A stretch of DNA of 64,000 nucleotides from CASICS01 sp045564455 (lineage in GTDB: Bacteria > Pseudomonadota > Gammaproteobacteria > Magnimaribacterales > AG-339-G14), in assembly GCA_045564455.1 (NCBI GenBank), contig JBJLHG010000001.1, positions 186,001 through 250,000 of the forward strand, given 5' to 3'. The notes beneath the pieces are model-generated. The model was not told the origin of the DNA, did no database searches, and was given only the letters and a program-made list of their open reading frames with translations. Positions 25,699 to 35,772 of the stretch are shown here, piece after piece (positions within the stretch are counted from its first letter, which is position 1; the number at the start of each line of letters is the position of its first letter). Position numbers and translations under genes: made by a program.

Positions 25699-26625
25699 GT
25701 AGAGACTAGCCTGATAATAAATAGTCCAAATTAGAAATAGGGAACCCATTATTGGGTATAAAAATTTTTTTACTGATCCTTTCGAGTCTCCAAAGATAAT
25801 AAAAATTATAAATATTGAAGTGTAAATACAAACCAATAGAAAATCTCTGTTAAATATAGTTTCACTTAATAAGAAAGAAGATGTAAAGCCTATTAAAGGA
25901 AACACTAAGACAATATTCAAAATATTTGATCCAATAATATTTCCTATAACCATATTACCTTTTCTTTGCCTAAGAGCTGTTAGCGAGGCTGCTAATTCAG
26001 GCAAACTAGTACCAATAGCTATCATAGTTAGTCCAATAATCTCATTCGATACATTTAAAAGTGAAGCTAAATTTGTGCCACCTAAAACTGTAAGTTCTGA
26101 CCCAGAAATTAGCACAATTACGCTAACTATTAATAGAAAGGTTAGTTTGAAAAAACTATCAGATTCATTATCATCACTTGGCTCTCTTCTCTGTCTAAAA
26201 AGGTGTAAAAGAAATAAAATAAAAAATGCAATTAGAATAATCGATTCGGGTCTAGATATTTTGTAATCAAAAAGAATATAGCCTGTCAAAAGAACGCTTA
26301 AAATTAAAAGAAAAATATCTCTTAAATTTATATCTAAAGATGACTTAGATAGAAAAAAACAACTAACTCCAAAGATTAAACCTATGTTGGCAATATTTGA
26401 TCCTATTGAATTACCAACAGCTATTTCAGGAGTGTTGTTTAGAATAGATGAAATGGTCACGAAAACTTCTGGAATAGATGTACCTAATGCAATGATAGTT
26501 ATTCCTAAAAACATATCACTTAAGCCTAGTTTTGAGCCAAGCTTTGAAGTATTTGAGACAAACAATTCAGCCCCAATGACTAAAAATGTTAGTCCTGCTA
26601 AGAGGGTTACAATATTTAATAACAT
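25690..26625 (-). CDS. Calcium/sodium antiporter, CaCA family (YrbG-like)
   Basis: The 311-residue inner membrane exchanger is built from two inverted repeats. The alpha-1 motif region contains ALGTSIPEVFVTI and GNSIGSNIANIGLIFG. The alpha-2 region contains AIGTSLPELAASLTA and GNIIGSNILNIVLVFP. About ten hydrophobic segments are present. Length and motifs match bacterial YrbG-type K-independent Ca/Na exchangers. It lies 2 bases after the PD-(D/E)XK gene on the same strand. Confidence 0.92.
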   Translation of the reverse strand: MLLNIVTLLAGLTFLVIGAELFVSNTSKLGSKLGLSDMFLGITIIALGTSIPEVFVTISSILNNTPEIAVGNSIGSNIANIGLIFGVSCFFLSKSSLDINLRDIFLLILSVLLTGYILFDYKISRPESIILIAFFILFLLHLFRQRREPSDDNESDSFFKLTFLLIVSVIVLISGSELTVLGGTNLASLLNVSNEIIGLTMIAIGTSLPELAASLTALRQRKGNMVIGNIIGSNILNIVLVFPLIGFTSSFLLSETIFNRDFLLVCIYTSIFIIFIIFGDSKGSVKKFLYPIMGSLFLIWTIYYQASLYLT

Positions 26626-26627
26626 AT

Positions 26628-27344
26628 TTATAAATTAGCTTTTTTAATGTATCTACAGTACTCGCAATTTGAATTTGATTCAGGAATATTTTCTGAATTA
26701 AGAACTTCCGACATCATTTTAATAGTTTGATCAATCCAAGAGTCATTTCCTTTATAAGGAATAAGTTTTATTTTAAATTTAAGCTCATTATTAAATAAAA
26801 TTCCTTCTTGAATTCCATTGCAATAAACAAAATAACTAAGATCTTGGACATCAAAACCATTCTTTCTGAAAAGCCATTGATATATTTCTATTTGTCTCTT
26901 GTAAGAAATTTGCCATGGAGCATCGAGAGATACTTCGCCTTTCTTAGAGGTTGCTTTGTAATCAACTAATATTATTTGATCAGTTTTAGTATTAATCCAG
27001 ACATCATCTACGAGACCATAAAAATATAAATTTGTTTCTTCATCAAGATAACCAATTCCTTTGTTTCTAGTTCGCCAATCTTCAATATTAGGATGACTAA
27101 ATGGCTTTGCATCTAATCCAGCGTTTAAGATATAGGGATGATTTTCATCTGTACCTCGAAAACTATCAAACTCTTCTTTAAGCAGTTCATCGACTGCATT
27201 ATTTAAATTGAATGGAAATGAAGAGGGTTTAGCAACACCAAGTTTCTCTTCGAGGTAAAAACATTTTTGACATTTACAGAAATTCTCTATCCTGGTTCTG
27301 CTGAGTTTGTAAGGCTCTGTGTTATCTTTATTATAAATTGGCAT
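26628..27344 (-). CDS. PD-(D/E)XK nuclease-superfamily protein with a cysteine cluster
   Basis: The 238-residue protein has a RecB/Cas4-like layout. A Cys-rich N-terminus (FCKCQKCFYLEEKLG, about 22-36) is followed by FYGLVDDVW near 107-115. A core DxK motif (IILVDYKATSKK) sits near 124-136, then QIEIYQWLF near 150-158. A C-terminal NCEYCRY lies near 227-233. Cysteines at both ends could bind an iron-sulfur cluster as in Cas4 and AddB. No CRISPR, cas, recB or addA gene is near. Standalone proteins of this type have no settled function; DNA end processing is a guess. Confidence 0.75.
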   Translation of the reverse strand: MPIYNKDNTEPYKLSRTRIENFCKCQKCFYLEEKLGVAKPSSFPFNLNNAVDELLKEEFDSFRGTDENHPYILNAGLDAKPFSHPNIEDWRTRNKGIGYLDEETNLYFYGLVDDVWINTKTDQIILVDYKATSKKGEVSLDAPWQISYKRQIEIYQWLFRKNGFDVQDLSYFVYCNGIQEGILFNNELKFKIKLIPYKGNDSWIDQTIKMMSEVLNSENIPESNSNCEYCRYIKKANL

Positions 27345-27354
27345 TATTTAATAC

Positions 27355-27430
27355 TGGCTCCGCGAGCAGGGCTCGAACCTGCGACCCAATGATTAACAGT
27401 CATTTGCTCTACCAACTGAGCTATCGCGGA
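27355..27430 (-). tRNA. tRNA-Asn (GUU)
   Basis: The 76-nt minus-strand gene folds into a full cloverleaf with TCCGCGA/TCGCGGA acceptor arms and a CTGTTAA anticodon loop reading GTT. It has a GTTCGAGC T-loop and an encoded CCA end. Confidence 0.97.
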
Positions 27431-27464
27431 AAACGAGGTGTATTATAATCAAAAATATTAATAT

Positions 27465-29462
27465 ATGAGTAAAACATTTGAAATAAAATCAGATTTTAAA
27501 CCTTCAGGAGACCAACCTAAAGCAATTTCTAAATTAGTTAATGGTTTGAATGATGGATTGTTGAATCAAACGCTTCAGGGGGTAACCGGTTCAGGGAAAA
27601 CTTTTGCTATGGCTAATGTTATTAATGAAGTACAAAGACCTGCAATTGTTATGGCTCACAACAAAACTCTTGCTGCACAGCTTTATGGAGAATTTAAAGA
27701 GTTTTTTCCCAATAATGCAGTTGAATATTTTGTTTCTTATTATGATTATTACCAACCAGAAGCTTATGTCCCTACATCAGATACATTTATAGAAAAGGAT
27801 GCTTCTATTAATGAACACATAGAACAAATGCGTCTATCTGCTACTAAGGCCATTATGGAGAGAAGAGATGTAATTGTTGTCGCTTCTGTTTCAGCAATAT
27901 ATGGCTTAGGAGATCCAAAATCGTATTTAAAAATGGTTTTACACTTAGATAGAGGAGATGAAATTGATCAAAAAATATTATTATTGAGACTCGCAGAACT
28001 CCAATACAAAAGAAATGACATGGAATTTAAAAGGGCAACTTATAGAGTTAAAGGAGACGTAATAGATGTTTTTCCCGCGGAATCAGAATCTGAGGCCTTA
28101 AGAATAGAGATGTTTGATAATGAAATTGAGTCCCTTAAATTTTTCGATCCATTAACGGGTGAAATTTTTAGAGAAGTACCAAGGGTAACAATCTTTCCTA
28201 AAACTCACTATGTAACTTCAAGAGATATCATGCTTGAAGCTGTAAAAAAAATCAGAACTGAAATGCTTGAAAGAGTTAAATATTTTAAAAAAAATGAAAA
28301 GTTTATTGAAGCTCAAAGAATAGAAGAAAGAACCAAATATGATATTGAGATGATAAAAGAATTAGGATTTTGTTCAGGCATAGAAAATTATTCAAGATAT
28401 TTATCTGGAAGGGAAGAAGGAGAATCCCCTCCGACTCTCTACGAATATTTACCAGAAGACGCGATAGTTTTTGTTGATGAATCTCATGTGTCACTTCCGC
28501 AAATAAAGGGAATGTATCGTGGCGATAGATCAAGAAAAGAAACTCTTACAGATTATGGTTTTAGATTGCCTAGTGCATTGGATAATCGCCCTTTAAGATT
28601 CGATGAGTGGGAATCAATTTCTGGCCAAAAAGTTTTTGTTTCTGCGACTCCGGGAGAGTATGAAGAAAATAATATGGAGCAAAGAGTAGATTTAATAGTT
28701 AGACCTACAGGATTAATAGATCCGACTATAGAAATTAAGCCGGCGACAAATCAAGTAGATGATTTGATGTCAGAAATAACTGAAAAGGTAAAAAAGAAGG
28801 AAAGAGTTTTAGTCACAGTATTAACAAAAAGGATGGCAGAAGATTTAAGTCAGTATTTATTTGAAAGAGATGTAAATGTTAGATATTTGCATTCAGACAT
28901 AGACACTGTAGAAAGAATAGAGATTCTTAGAGATCTAAGATTAGGCAATTTCGATGTTTTAGTAGGAATTAACTTATTAAGAGAAGGCTTGGATTTACCA
29001 GAAGTTTCTCTAGTAGCTATTTTAGATGCTGATAAAGAAGGTTTTTTAAGATCAGAAACATCAATAGTTCAAACAATAGGTAGAGCGGCAAGACATATAA
29101 ATGGTCATGCTATTTTATATGCCGACAAAGTAACAGGGTCTATAAAAAGAGCTATGGAAATTACAGATTCTAGAAGAAAGATTCAATTAGCTTTTAATAA
29201 GAAACATAAAATTGAACCAACTGGAATCATCAAACCAGTTTCGGATATTATGGAAGGATCTAAGAACTTTACAAAAAAGCAATTTATTTCAGAGATGGAT
29301 AAAAAAATTGAAGATGAATATCTTTCTCCTAAAGAATTAGCTCATCAGATAGATTCTTTAGAAAAATTAATGATAGAGCATGCTAACAAATTAGAATTTG
29401 AAGATGCAGCAAATTTAAGAGATAAAATTTCTGAATTAAAAAATAAATTATTTGCCGCTTAA
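27465..29462 (+). CDS. uvrB: Excinuclease ABC subunit B
   Basis: UvrB verifies damage and loads UvrC in nucleotide excision repair. The 665 residues contain Walker A GVTGSGKTFAMAN near 39-51 and the tyrosine-rich beta hairpin YYDYYQPEAYVP near 92-103. Helicase motifs include DESHVS, then TIGRAARH near 541-548. A C-terminal UVR domain (LEKLMIEHANKLEFEDAANLRD) is present. The length is typical. I see no obvious LexA site in the short region before it, which is shared with the divergent tRNA-Asn gene. Confidence 0.97.
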   Translation: MSKTFEIKSDFKPSGDQPKAISKLVNGLNDGLLNQTLQGVTGSGKTFAMANVINEVQRPAIVMAHNKTLAAQLYGEFKEFFPNNAVEYFVSYYDYYQPEAYVPTSDTFIEKDASINEHIEQMRLSATKAIMERRDVIVVASVSAIYGLGDPKSYLKMVLHLDRGDEIDQKILLLRLAELQYKRNDMEFKRATYRVKGDVIDVFPAESESEALRIEMFDNEIESLKFFDPLTGEIFREVPRVTIFPKTHYVTSRDIMLEAVKKIRTEMLERVKYFKKNEKFIEAQRIEERTKYDIEMIKELGFCSGIENYSRYLSGREEGESPPTLYEYLPEDAIVFVDESHVSLPQIKGMYRGDRSRKETLTDYGFRLPSALDNRPLRFDEWESISGQKVFVSATPGEYEENNMEQRVDLIVRPTGLIDPTIEIKPATNQVDDLMSEITEKVKKKERVLVTVLTKRMAEDLSQYLFERDVNVRYLHSDIDTVERIEILRDLRLGNFDVLVGINLLREGLDLPEVSLVAILDADKEGFLRSETSIVQTIGRAARHINGHAILYADKVTGSIKRAMEITDSRRKIQLAFNKKHKIEPTGIIKPVSDIMEGSKNFTKKQFISEMDKKIEDEYLSPKELAHQIDSLEKLMIEHANKLEFEDAANLRDKISELKNKLFAA

Positions 29463-29508
29463 TTATTTATAAAAAGACGGATGAGTTATAATCATCTTTT
29501 CTTTTAAA

Positions 29509-32500
29509 ATGCCAAAATCTTATAAAATAAATTCAAATTTGGTTGCTCTAATGGGACAAGACTCGCTAAGTGTATTTGCTTTCGAAGAACTCTCACAAAA
29601 GATTAAAAAAGCAACAAACTTTAATTTAATAAGCGCTAATGATTTTTATCTTATTGAAACTTCTTGCCCTTGGGAAAAGATTAATGATAAAAAAAAAGAT
29701 CAGGTATACAAGTTACTTCAAACAATTGATCAAAACTCAGATCTTTCAATAGAAAAATATTTATATGTTTCTCCTCGACAAGGAGTGCAATCTCCATGGT
29801 CGTCAAAAGCAAAAAATATATTTGAGAGCTGTAATTTAAACGAGATCACTAAATTAGAAAAGTTGATATCTTTCAACATAGATATAGAGAATAAAGATTT
29901 AGATAGGTTGAAAAATTTTTTATTCGATCCATTAACTGAAGATATATTCCAAGGAACTAATCAATTCAAAGAAGTGTTTAATATTCCAAATAAAAAAAAT
30001 ACTACTTTTATAAGTTTACATAATGACACAAAGAGTTTAGATGAATTAAATAATTCAATGGGTCTTGCTTTAAATGATTATGAAAAAGAATATTTAATAA
30101 ATGGATACAAAGAACTTTCTAAAGAGACATCAGACGTTGAATTAATGATGTTTTCTCAAATTAATTCAGAACATTGTAGGCATAAAATCTTTAACTCTAC
30201 TTGGCTAGAAAATGGGGAAGAGAAAAAGAATAGTTTGTTTGGTTTTATTAAAAATACTTATAAAAATTATTCTGATGGAGTTTTATCTGCATATAGTGAC
30301 AATGCTGCTGTTATTAGCGGTTTAGGAAGATTAAGATTTTATCCAGATCCTTTATCAAGAGAATATTCATTCAAAAACGAAGATAATAATCTTTGCATAA
30401 AAGTTGAAACTCATAATCATCCTACTGCAATAGCTCCTCTACCTGGAGCAGCAACAGGTTCCGGTGGAGAAATAAGAGATGAAGGCGCTACCGGAAGAGG
30501 TGCAAAACCAAAGGCAGGCTTATGCGGATTTTCTGTCTCTCACCTAAGGTTTCCTGATAATAGAGAAACATGGGAAGAAGACGAGGACAAGCCTAAAAGA
30601 ATTGCATCACCTCTTCAAATAATGATGGAAGCTCCAATTGGAGCAGCTTCTTTTAACAATGAGTTTGGAAGACCAAATATTCTTGGTTATTTTCGATCTT
30701 TTGAATATAGAGATGTAAATACAAATGAACATTATGGGTTTCACAAACCTATTATGTTGGCCGGTGGATTAGGAAATATTCGACCAACGCATACTGATAA
30801 ATTGAAAGTTTCTAGCTCAGCTAAAATAATAGTTCTGGGTGGTCCAGGATATTTAATTGGACTAGGTGGAGGATCTGCATCATCTGTAGAGTCTGGAAAA
30901 TCTAAAGAGGGTTTAGACTTTGCTTCAGTTCAAAGATCAAATCCCGAAATGGAAAGACGCTGCCAAGAAGTGATAGATCGGTGTTGGCAGCTTGGGGATA
31001 GTAATCCAATTGCTTTTATTCACGATGTGGGAGCAGGAGGTCTTTCCAATGCTCTTCCGGAATTGGCTAAAGATTGTAGTTTGGGAGCAATTATAGATCT
31101 AAGCAAGATACCAATTGAAGATGAATCTATGAGTTCCTTAGAAATTTGGTGCAATGAATCTCAGGAAAGATATGTGATAGCAATAGAAGAGAGCGAATTA
31201 AATCTTTTTGAAAAAATTTGTCAAAGAGAAAAATGTCCTTATGCAGTAGTCGGAGAATTTACCGAACAAAATAAATTTATTCTTTTAGACAAGGAATCAA
31301 TAGAGAATCCAATTGATCTTGACATGGACTTTATTTTTGGAGCAAAAGAACAGTTAAAAAGAAATCTTGTTAAACCCATAAAAAAAACTTTTACTGAATT
31401 TAATATTGATTTTGATTTAAAAAAAATTTTTCTAGATGTTTTAAGACATCCCACTGTTGCTTGTAAAAACTTCTTAATCACAATTGGAGATAGAAATGTT
31501 GGTGGATTAACATATAGAGATCAACTAATAGGACCCCTTCAAATTCCTATAGCAGATAATGGAATTACTCTTTCTAGCTATAAATCAGTTGAAGGCGAAG
31601 CAATGTCGATAGGAGAAAGATCACCTGTTGCTATATATGATGCTCCAGCTTCAGGCAGACTTGCTATATCCGAGTCATTAACGAATATCCTTTCTTCCGG
31701 TATAGAAGATATTTCGAAAGTTAAGTTATCTGCAAATTGGATGGCTTCTCCTAATAACGATTCAAACAATTTTGATCTTTACGAGACCGTTAGAACAATT
31801 AGTGAAGACCTATGCTCAGCTTGGAATATTACAATTCCTGTTGGGAAAGATTCTCTTTCTATGGAAACTACATGGGATAATAAAAAAACTACCTCTCCTC
31901 TGACTTTAATTATTTCGGCTTTTTCTCAAATAAGAGATGTCACTAAAAGCGTTACTCCAGATTTCAAAAACGATTCTGATCTGATAGTTGCAAAGATAGA
32001 CTTTGGCGTAAATAAAAACAGACTAGGAGGCTCAATTCTTTCCGAAGTTCTAGGAAAGGAACTTGGCGCAGTTCCAGATATGAATTTCATTGAAGAATTT
32101 CCTAAGGTATTTAATCATATTGCTAAATTAATAAATGAGGAAAAAGTATTTGCTTATCACGACATATCTGACGGAGGACTAGCCGCTTGTATAACGGAAA
32201 TGATGATGGCAGGAGATTGTGGATTTTCAATTGATTTAAATTTAAAGAAAGACCAATTATATAAAGAGTTATTCTCTGAAGAAATAGGTATGGTCATTCA
32301 AATCTCAAGAGAAACTTTTGAAAGTTTAAAAAATTATTTTAAGAAAATTAAATGCAAAGAATTTTTAAAAGAAATTGGAAAAACAACAAAAGAAGATACT
32401 TTAAAAATTAATTCTATCAATATTCAAGAAACCTTTACCTTTGAAGATCTCATGAAAAATTGGACCTCAGTTTCAACGCAGATAAAAAAACTAAGAGATA

Positions 32501-33378
32501 ATCCTCAATCAGCAAAATCTGAAGCTGTTGCTTTTTTAGATAAACAAAAAAATAAACTTCAGCAGAAAATTAATTTTAAAAGTTCTTTAATTAATTTTTC
32601 GTCTAAACCTAAAATGGGTGTGATTAGAGATCAAGGCATAAATGGACAAGTTGAAATGGCTGCAGCATTTAACGAAGCAGGATTTAATGTAGTAGATATC
32701 CATATGTCTGATTTAAAAACTGACTCTATCAATTTAGATGACTTTAATGGACTTGCTTTTCCAGGAGGCTTTTCTTATGGAGACGTTTTAGGCGCAGGAA
32801 GAGGATGGTCAAATTCTATTTTAATGAATACAAAACTAGCCGATATATTTGAAAAATTCTTTAATCGTTCAGATACTTTTTCATTAGGAGTTTGCAATGG
32901 ATGTCAGGTTCTATCTGAAATGCAAAGCATAATTCCAGGAACAAATAATTGGCCGTCTCTAAAGAAAAATATTTCTAATCAATTTGAAGCAAGGCTGGTT
33001 CAGCTAAAACTAAATGCATCAAAGTCAATATTTTTTCAAGGAATGGAAAACTCTCAACTAATTGTTCCAGTTGCGCATGGCGAGGGAAGAATGGTTTTTA
33101 AAAATGATTCAGATATAGATAAATTATTTATAAATAATCAAATTCCTTTGCAGTATGCAGATAATTCAGGAGCTCCAACAGAAGAATATCCATCTAATCC
33201 TAATGGATCAGAGCAAGGCATTACTTCTGTATGCTCTGATGACGGAAGAGTTACTATATTGATGCCTCATCCTGAAAGAGCTTTCTTAAACGCTCAGCTT
33301 TCGTGGACTGATGAGAATGAGTCTATTTTAAGCCCTTGGATGGAGATGTTTATTAATGCAAGAAGGATGATCAATTAG
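29509..33378 (+). CDS. purL: Phosphoribosylformylglycinamidine synthase
   Basis: This is the fourth step of purine synthesis, converting FGAR, glutamine and ATP to FGAM. The 1289-residue single-chain form is typical of Gammaproteobacteria. It has the N-terminal PurS-like part, the FGAM synthase core (SEHCRHKIFN, VETHNHPTAIAPLPGAATGSGG split over two strands) and a C-terminal glutaminase. The glutaminase nucleophile Cys is in GVCNGCQ near residue 1129, with a downstream HGEGR and PHPER His-Glu pair. Its end overlaps the opposing Nudix gene by 8 bases. Confidence 0.97.
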   Translation: MPKSYKINSNLVALMGQDSLSVFAFEELSQKIKKATNFNLISANDFYLIETSCPWEKINDKKKDQVYKLLQTIDQNSDLSIEKYLYVSPRQGVQSPWSSKAKNIFESCNLNEITKLEKLISFNIDIENKDLDRLKNFLFDPLTEDIFQGTNQFKEVFNIPNKKNTTFISLHNDTKSLDELNNSMGLALNDYEKEYLINGYKELSKETSDVELMMFSQINSEHCRHKIFNSTWLENGEEKKNSLFGFIKNTYKNYSDGVLSAYSDNAAVISGLGRLRFYPDPLSREYSFKNEDNNLCIKVETHNHPTAIAPLPGAATGSGGEIRDEGATGRGAKPKAGLCGFSVSHLRFPDNRETWEEDEDKPKRIASPLQIMMEAPIGAASFNNEFGRPNILGYFRSFEYRDVNTNEHYGFHKPIMLAGGLGNIRPTHTDKLKVSSSAKIIVLGGPGYLIGLGGGSASSVESGKSKEGLDFASVQRSNPEMERRCQEVIDRCWQLGDSNPIAFIHDVGAGGLSNALPELAKDCSLGAIIDLSKIPIEDESMSSLEIWCNESQERYVIAIEESELNLFEKICQREKCPYAVVGEFTEQNKFILLDKESIENPIDLDMDFIFGAKEQLKRNLVKPIKKTFTEFNIDFDLKKIFLDVLRHPTVACKNFLITIGDRNVGGLTYRDQLIGPLQIPIADNGITLSSYKSVEGEAMSIGERSPVAIYDAPASGRLAISESLTNILSSGIEDISKVKLSANWMASPNNDSNNFDLYETVRTISEDLCSAWNITIPVGKDSLSMETTWDNKKTTSPLTLIISAFSQIRDVTKSVTPDFKNDSDLIVAKIDFGVNKNRLGGSILSEVLGKELGAVPDMNFIEEFPKVFNHIAKLINEEKVFAYHDISDGGLAACITEMMMAGDCGFSIDLNLKKDQLYKELFSEEIGMVIQISRETFESLKNYFKKIKCKEFLKEIGKTTKEDTLKINSINIQETFTFEDLMKNWTSVSTQIKKLRDNPQSAKSEAVAFLDKQKNKLQQKINFKSSLINFSSKPKMGVIRDQGINGQVEMAAAFNEAGFNVVDIHMSDLKTDSINLDDFNGLAFPGGFSYGDVLGAGRGWSNSILMNTKLADIFEKFFNRSDTFSLGVCNGCQVLSEMQSIIPGTNNWPSLKKNISNQFEARLVQLKLNASKSIFFQGMENSQLIVPVAHGEGRMVFKNDSDIDKLFINNQIPLQYADNSGAPTEEYPSNPNGSEQGITSVCSDDGRVTILMPHPERAFLNAQLSWTDENESILSPWMEMFINARRMIN

Positions 33379-33925
33379 GTCTTCTAATTATATCTTCTAT
33401 ACACATAGGTATTTCTTTCTTTTCAAAATTATCATAATAATGATTGATAGCTTTTGGAACAAAAGGAAAGGCAATTTTTTCCCATGGGATATCTTCTTTA
33501 GAAAATAATTTTACATCTAAGCTTTCTGATGTTGGCCCATAAGAATTTTCTAAAATAGATGCTTTATAAATTACGTATATTTGATTTATTTGAGGAATAT
33601 TAAATATGGCTAGGATATTATGCATTTCGACTTCTGCTTGAGTTTCCTCTTTTGTCTCTCTCCATGCACCCTCAAGAAGTGATTCGCCATTTTCAAGAAA
33701 GCCAGCTGGAAGAGTCCATAAGCCAACTCTTGGTTCAATCGCTCTTTTACATAAAAGAATCTTATCTTCAAAAGTAGGCAAAGTTCCTACAACAACATTT
33801 GGATTGGAATAATGAATTGTATTGCACGAATCGCAAACATACCTTTCTCTATTATCTCCTTCCGGAATTTTCAAAGATATTTTAGAAGAGCCACAATTCG
33901 AACAAAATTTCACAATATTTCTCAA
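33371..33925 (-). CDS. Nudix hydrolase with N-terminal zinc ribbon
   Basis: The 184-residue protein opens with a zinc ribbon of Cys8, Cys11, Cys31 and Cys34. The Nudix box is GFLENGESLLEGAWRETKEE, with the usual Gly, Glu, Arg-Glu and Glu-Glu positions. The LWTLPAG lead precedes it. Relatives act on NADH, ADP-ribose or other nucleoside diphosphates; the exact substrate is unknown. It converges on and overlaps purL by 8 bases. Confidence 0.88.
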   Translation of the reverse strand: MRNIVKFCSNCGSSKISLKIPEGDNRERYVCDSCNTIHYSNPNVVVGTLPTFEDKILLCKRAIEPRVGLWTLPAGFLENGESLLEGAWRETKEETQAEVEMHNILAIFNIPQINQIYVIYKASILENSYGPTSESLDVKLFSKEDIPWEKIAFPFVPKAINHYYDNFEKKEIPMCIEDIIRRPN

Positions 33926-33973
33926 TTAATAATGATGGAAGGGCAGTATAATTGAACTATCACCCCAATAAAA

Positions 33974-34543
33974 ATGTTATCAATCATCAAATCAAGAATA
34001 AAAGAAATAAAAGCCTCAGGTCCTTTAAAGGAGGGGCCTCAAGCTGCTGTGCTTATTCCATGTTTTGAAAAAAACAATGAGCTTTATATAGTGATGACTG
34101 AAAGATCTCGTAATCTTCCTAGCCATGCTGGAGAAGTAGCTTTTCCAGGTGGAAAAAAAGAGAATGATGATCAATCACTTGTAGATACAGCAATTAGAGA
34201 ATCGTTAGAAGAAATTAATTTAAACCCTCAAGATGTTAAAATTATCGGTGAATTAAACACTTTAGAATCAAGATTTGGTTTGAGTGTTACTCCCTTTGTG
34301 GCTGAAATAAAAGCTGATTTAATTCTATCTCCTGATCCCGCAGAAGTTGAAGAAATATTTACTATTCCAGTTTCTTTTTTTAAAAATAATCCTAAAATTT
34401 CATCTAAAATCACTAATTACAAAGGGGAAAGTTTTGATACGCCAGTTTTTACATATGAATCGCATAAAATTTGGGGATTAACTTTAGCTTTTACGCTTAA
34501 CTTTTTAGAATTATTAGATATACAATTTGATTATGATTTATGA
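33974..34543 (+). CDS. CoA pyrophosphatase-like Nudix hydrolase
   Basis: The 189-residue protein resembles NudL/YeaB. It has an ERSRNLPSHAGEVAFPGGK lead and then a Nudix helix with AIRESLEEINL. The conserved PxxGEVAFPGG block is the mark of the CoA diphosphatase branch, which would split CoA to phosphopantetheine and 3',5'-ADP. The gene is divergent from the zinc-ribbon Nudix gene and overlaps the next gene by 17 bases. Confidence 0.88.
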   Translation: MLSIIKSRIKEIKASGPLKEGPQAAVLIPCFEKNNELYIVMTERSRNLPSHAGEVAFPGGKKENDDQSLVDTAIRESLEEINLNPQDVKIIGELNTLESRFGLSVTPFVAEIKADLILSPDPAEVEEIFTIPVSFFKNNPKISSKITNYKGESFDTPVFTYESHKIWGLTLAFTLNFLELLDIQFDYDL

Positions 34544-35057
34544 ACTAAATGGAAACAAAGTTAAAACTGATGGAGATAATTTTTATGTAGCTCCTTCTGC
34601 TTCAGTTATTGGGAGAGTTTTTCTTGGAACAAATACAAGTATATGGTTTGGAGCTGTTATTAGAGGTGATGTAGAGGATATTCGTATTGGAGAAAATTCT
34701 AATATTCAAGACTTATCAGTTCTTCATGCCGACCCTGGATTTTCTTTAATAGTTGGTAAAAATGTAACAGTAGGGCATAAGGTAATGCTTCATGGATGTG
34801 AAATTGGAGATAATTCTCTTATTGGAATAAATAGTGTTGTGCTAAATGGAGCAAAAATTGGTAAAAATTGTCTTATAGGAGCAAATTCTTTAATAACAGA
34901 AGGAATGGAAATTCCTGATAATTCTTTGGTTATGGGTTCGCCAGCAAAAATAAAAAAAGAATTAGGACCTGAAATGAAAGCAATTCTTATAGCAAGTGCT
35001 ATGCATTATGTAGAAAACTCAATTTTATTTAAAAAAACCTTAAAGGAAGAAAACTAA
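34527..35057 (+). CDS. Gamma-carbonic anhydrase family protein (YrdA-like)
   Basis: The 176-residue left-handed beta-helix protein has hexapeptide repeats. The three zinc-ligand histidines lie in VLHADPG, VGHKVML and LHGCEIG (about 68-93). A C-terminal helix follows. Enzymatic activity of this branch is often undetectable, so a carbonic anhydrase role is uncertain. The start chosen overlaps the Nudix gene by 17 bases; Met3 (34533) is an alternative. Confidence 0.9.
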   Translation: MIMIYELNGNKVKTDGDNFYVAPSASVIGRVFLGTNTSIWFGAVIRGDVEDIRIGENSNIQDLSVLHADPGFSLIVGKNVTVGHKVMLHGCEIGDNSLIGINSVVLNGAKIGKNCLIGANSLITEGMEIPDNSLVMGSPAKIKKELGPEMKAILIASAMHYVENSILFKKTLKEEN

Positions 35058-35764
35058 TGAAAACTGAATTAATAAAATATAACTCCAACGAAAAAAATCT
35101 AATTGGATTTTTAGCCCTGCCTGGAGAAGAAAGATATCCCTGTGTTTTAATTGCTCATACTTGGTCAGGCAGAGATTCTTTTGTAGAGCAAAAAGCTAAG
35201 CAATTATCAAAATTAGGCTATGCAGCTTTTGCTATAGACATGTATGGAGATGGAAAAATCGGTTCTTCAAATGAAGAAAATGCTTCAATGATGCAGCCTC
35301 TTTTAGACAATAGAGAAGAATTGACTGAAAGAGTAGTTTCAGCTTTAGATGCGATTAAAAGTAATCAACATATAGACCCAAATAATATTATGATTATGGG
35401 CTACTGCTTCGGCGGTTTGGTTGCTTTGGATCTAGCTAGAGCAGGAGCTGATATTAAAGGCGCAGTCAGTTTTCATGGTTTTCTTTCTGGACCAGAAGAA
35501 GATTCCGCGAGAGAAATCAAAGCAAAATTAGTTGTTCTTCATGGTCACCTTGACCCGATGGTAGGTGAAGATCAAATAAGTTCATTCATATCAGAAATGT
35601 CAGAAAAAAAAGTTGATTGGCAGATTCACAATTTTGGTGATGCTATGCACTCATTTACTAATCCTCAAGCTAATGATCCTGATTTTGGAACGGTTTATTC
35701 AAAGAACGCTGATAAACGTTCTTGGAAAATCTTTATGGATTTTTTAGAAGAAATCTTTGCATAA
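35057..35764 (+). CDS. Dienelactone hydrolase family protein
   Basis: The 235-residue alpha/beta hydrolase has a Cys nucleophile in MGYCFGGLVALD near residue 117. A catalytic Asp lies in LHGHLDPMV, and a His in DAMHSFTNP. The Cys in place of Ser is the hallmark of dienelactone hydrolases. No aromatic degradation genes are near, so the physiological substrate is unknown. The start is coupled to the upstream stop (TAATG). Confidence 0.9.
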   Translation: MKTELIKYNSNEKNLIGFLALPGEERYPCVLIAHTWSGRDSFVEQKAKQLSKLGYAAFAIDMYGDGKIGSSNEENASMMQPLLDNREELTERVVSALDAIKSNQHIDPNNIMIMGYCFGGLVALDLARAGADIKGAVSFHGFLSGPEEDSAREIKAKLVVLHGHLDPMVGEDQISSFISEMSEKKVDWQIHNFGDAMHSFTNPQANDPDFGTVYSKNADKRSWKIFMDFLEEIFA

Positions 35765-35772
35765 AAATATTG

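Noticed and set aside
26628..27344. Cas4 of a CRISPR system
   Set aside because: No repeat array or other cas gene occurs anywhere in the window; only the fold and cysteine pattern are shared.
35722..35772. Longer N-terminus for alaS
   Set aside because: The extension overlaps the end of the dienelactone hydrolase gene and lies before the conserved MNSQEVRQRFLDFF start.
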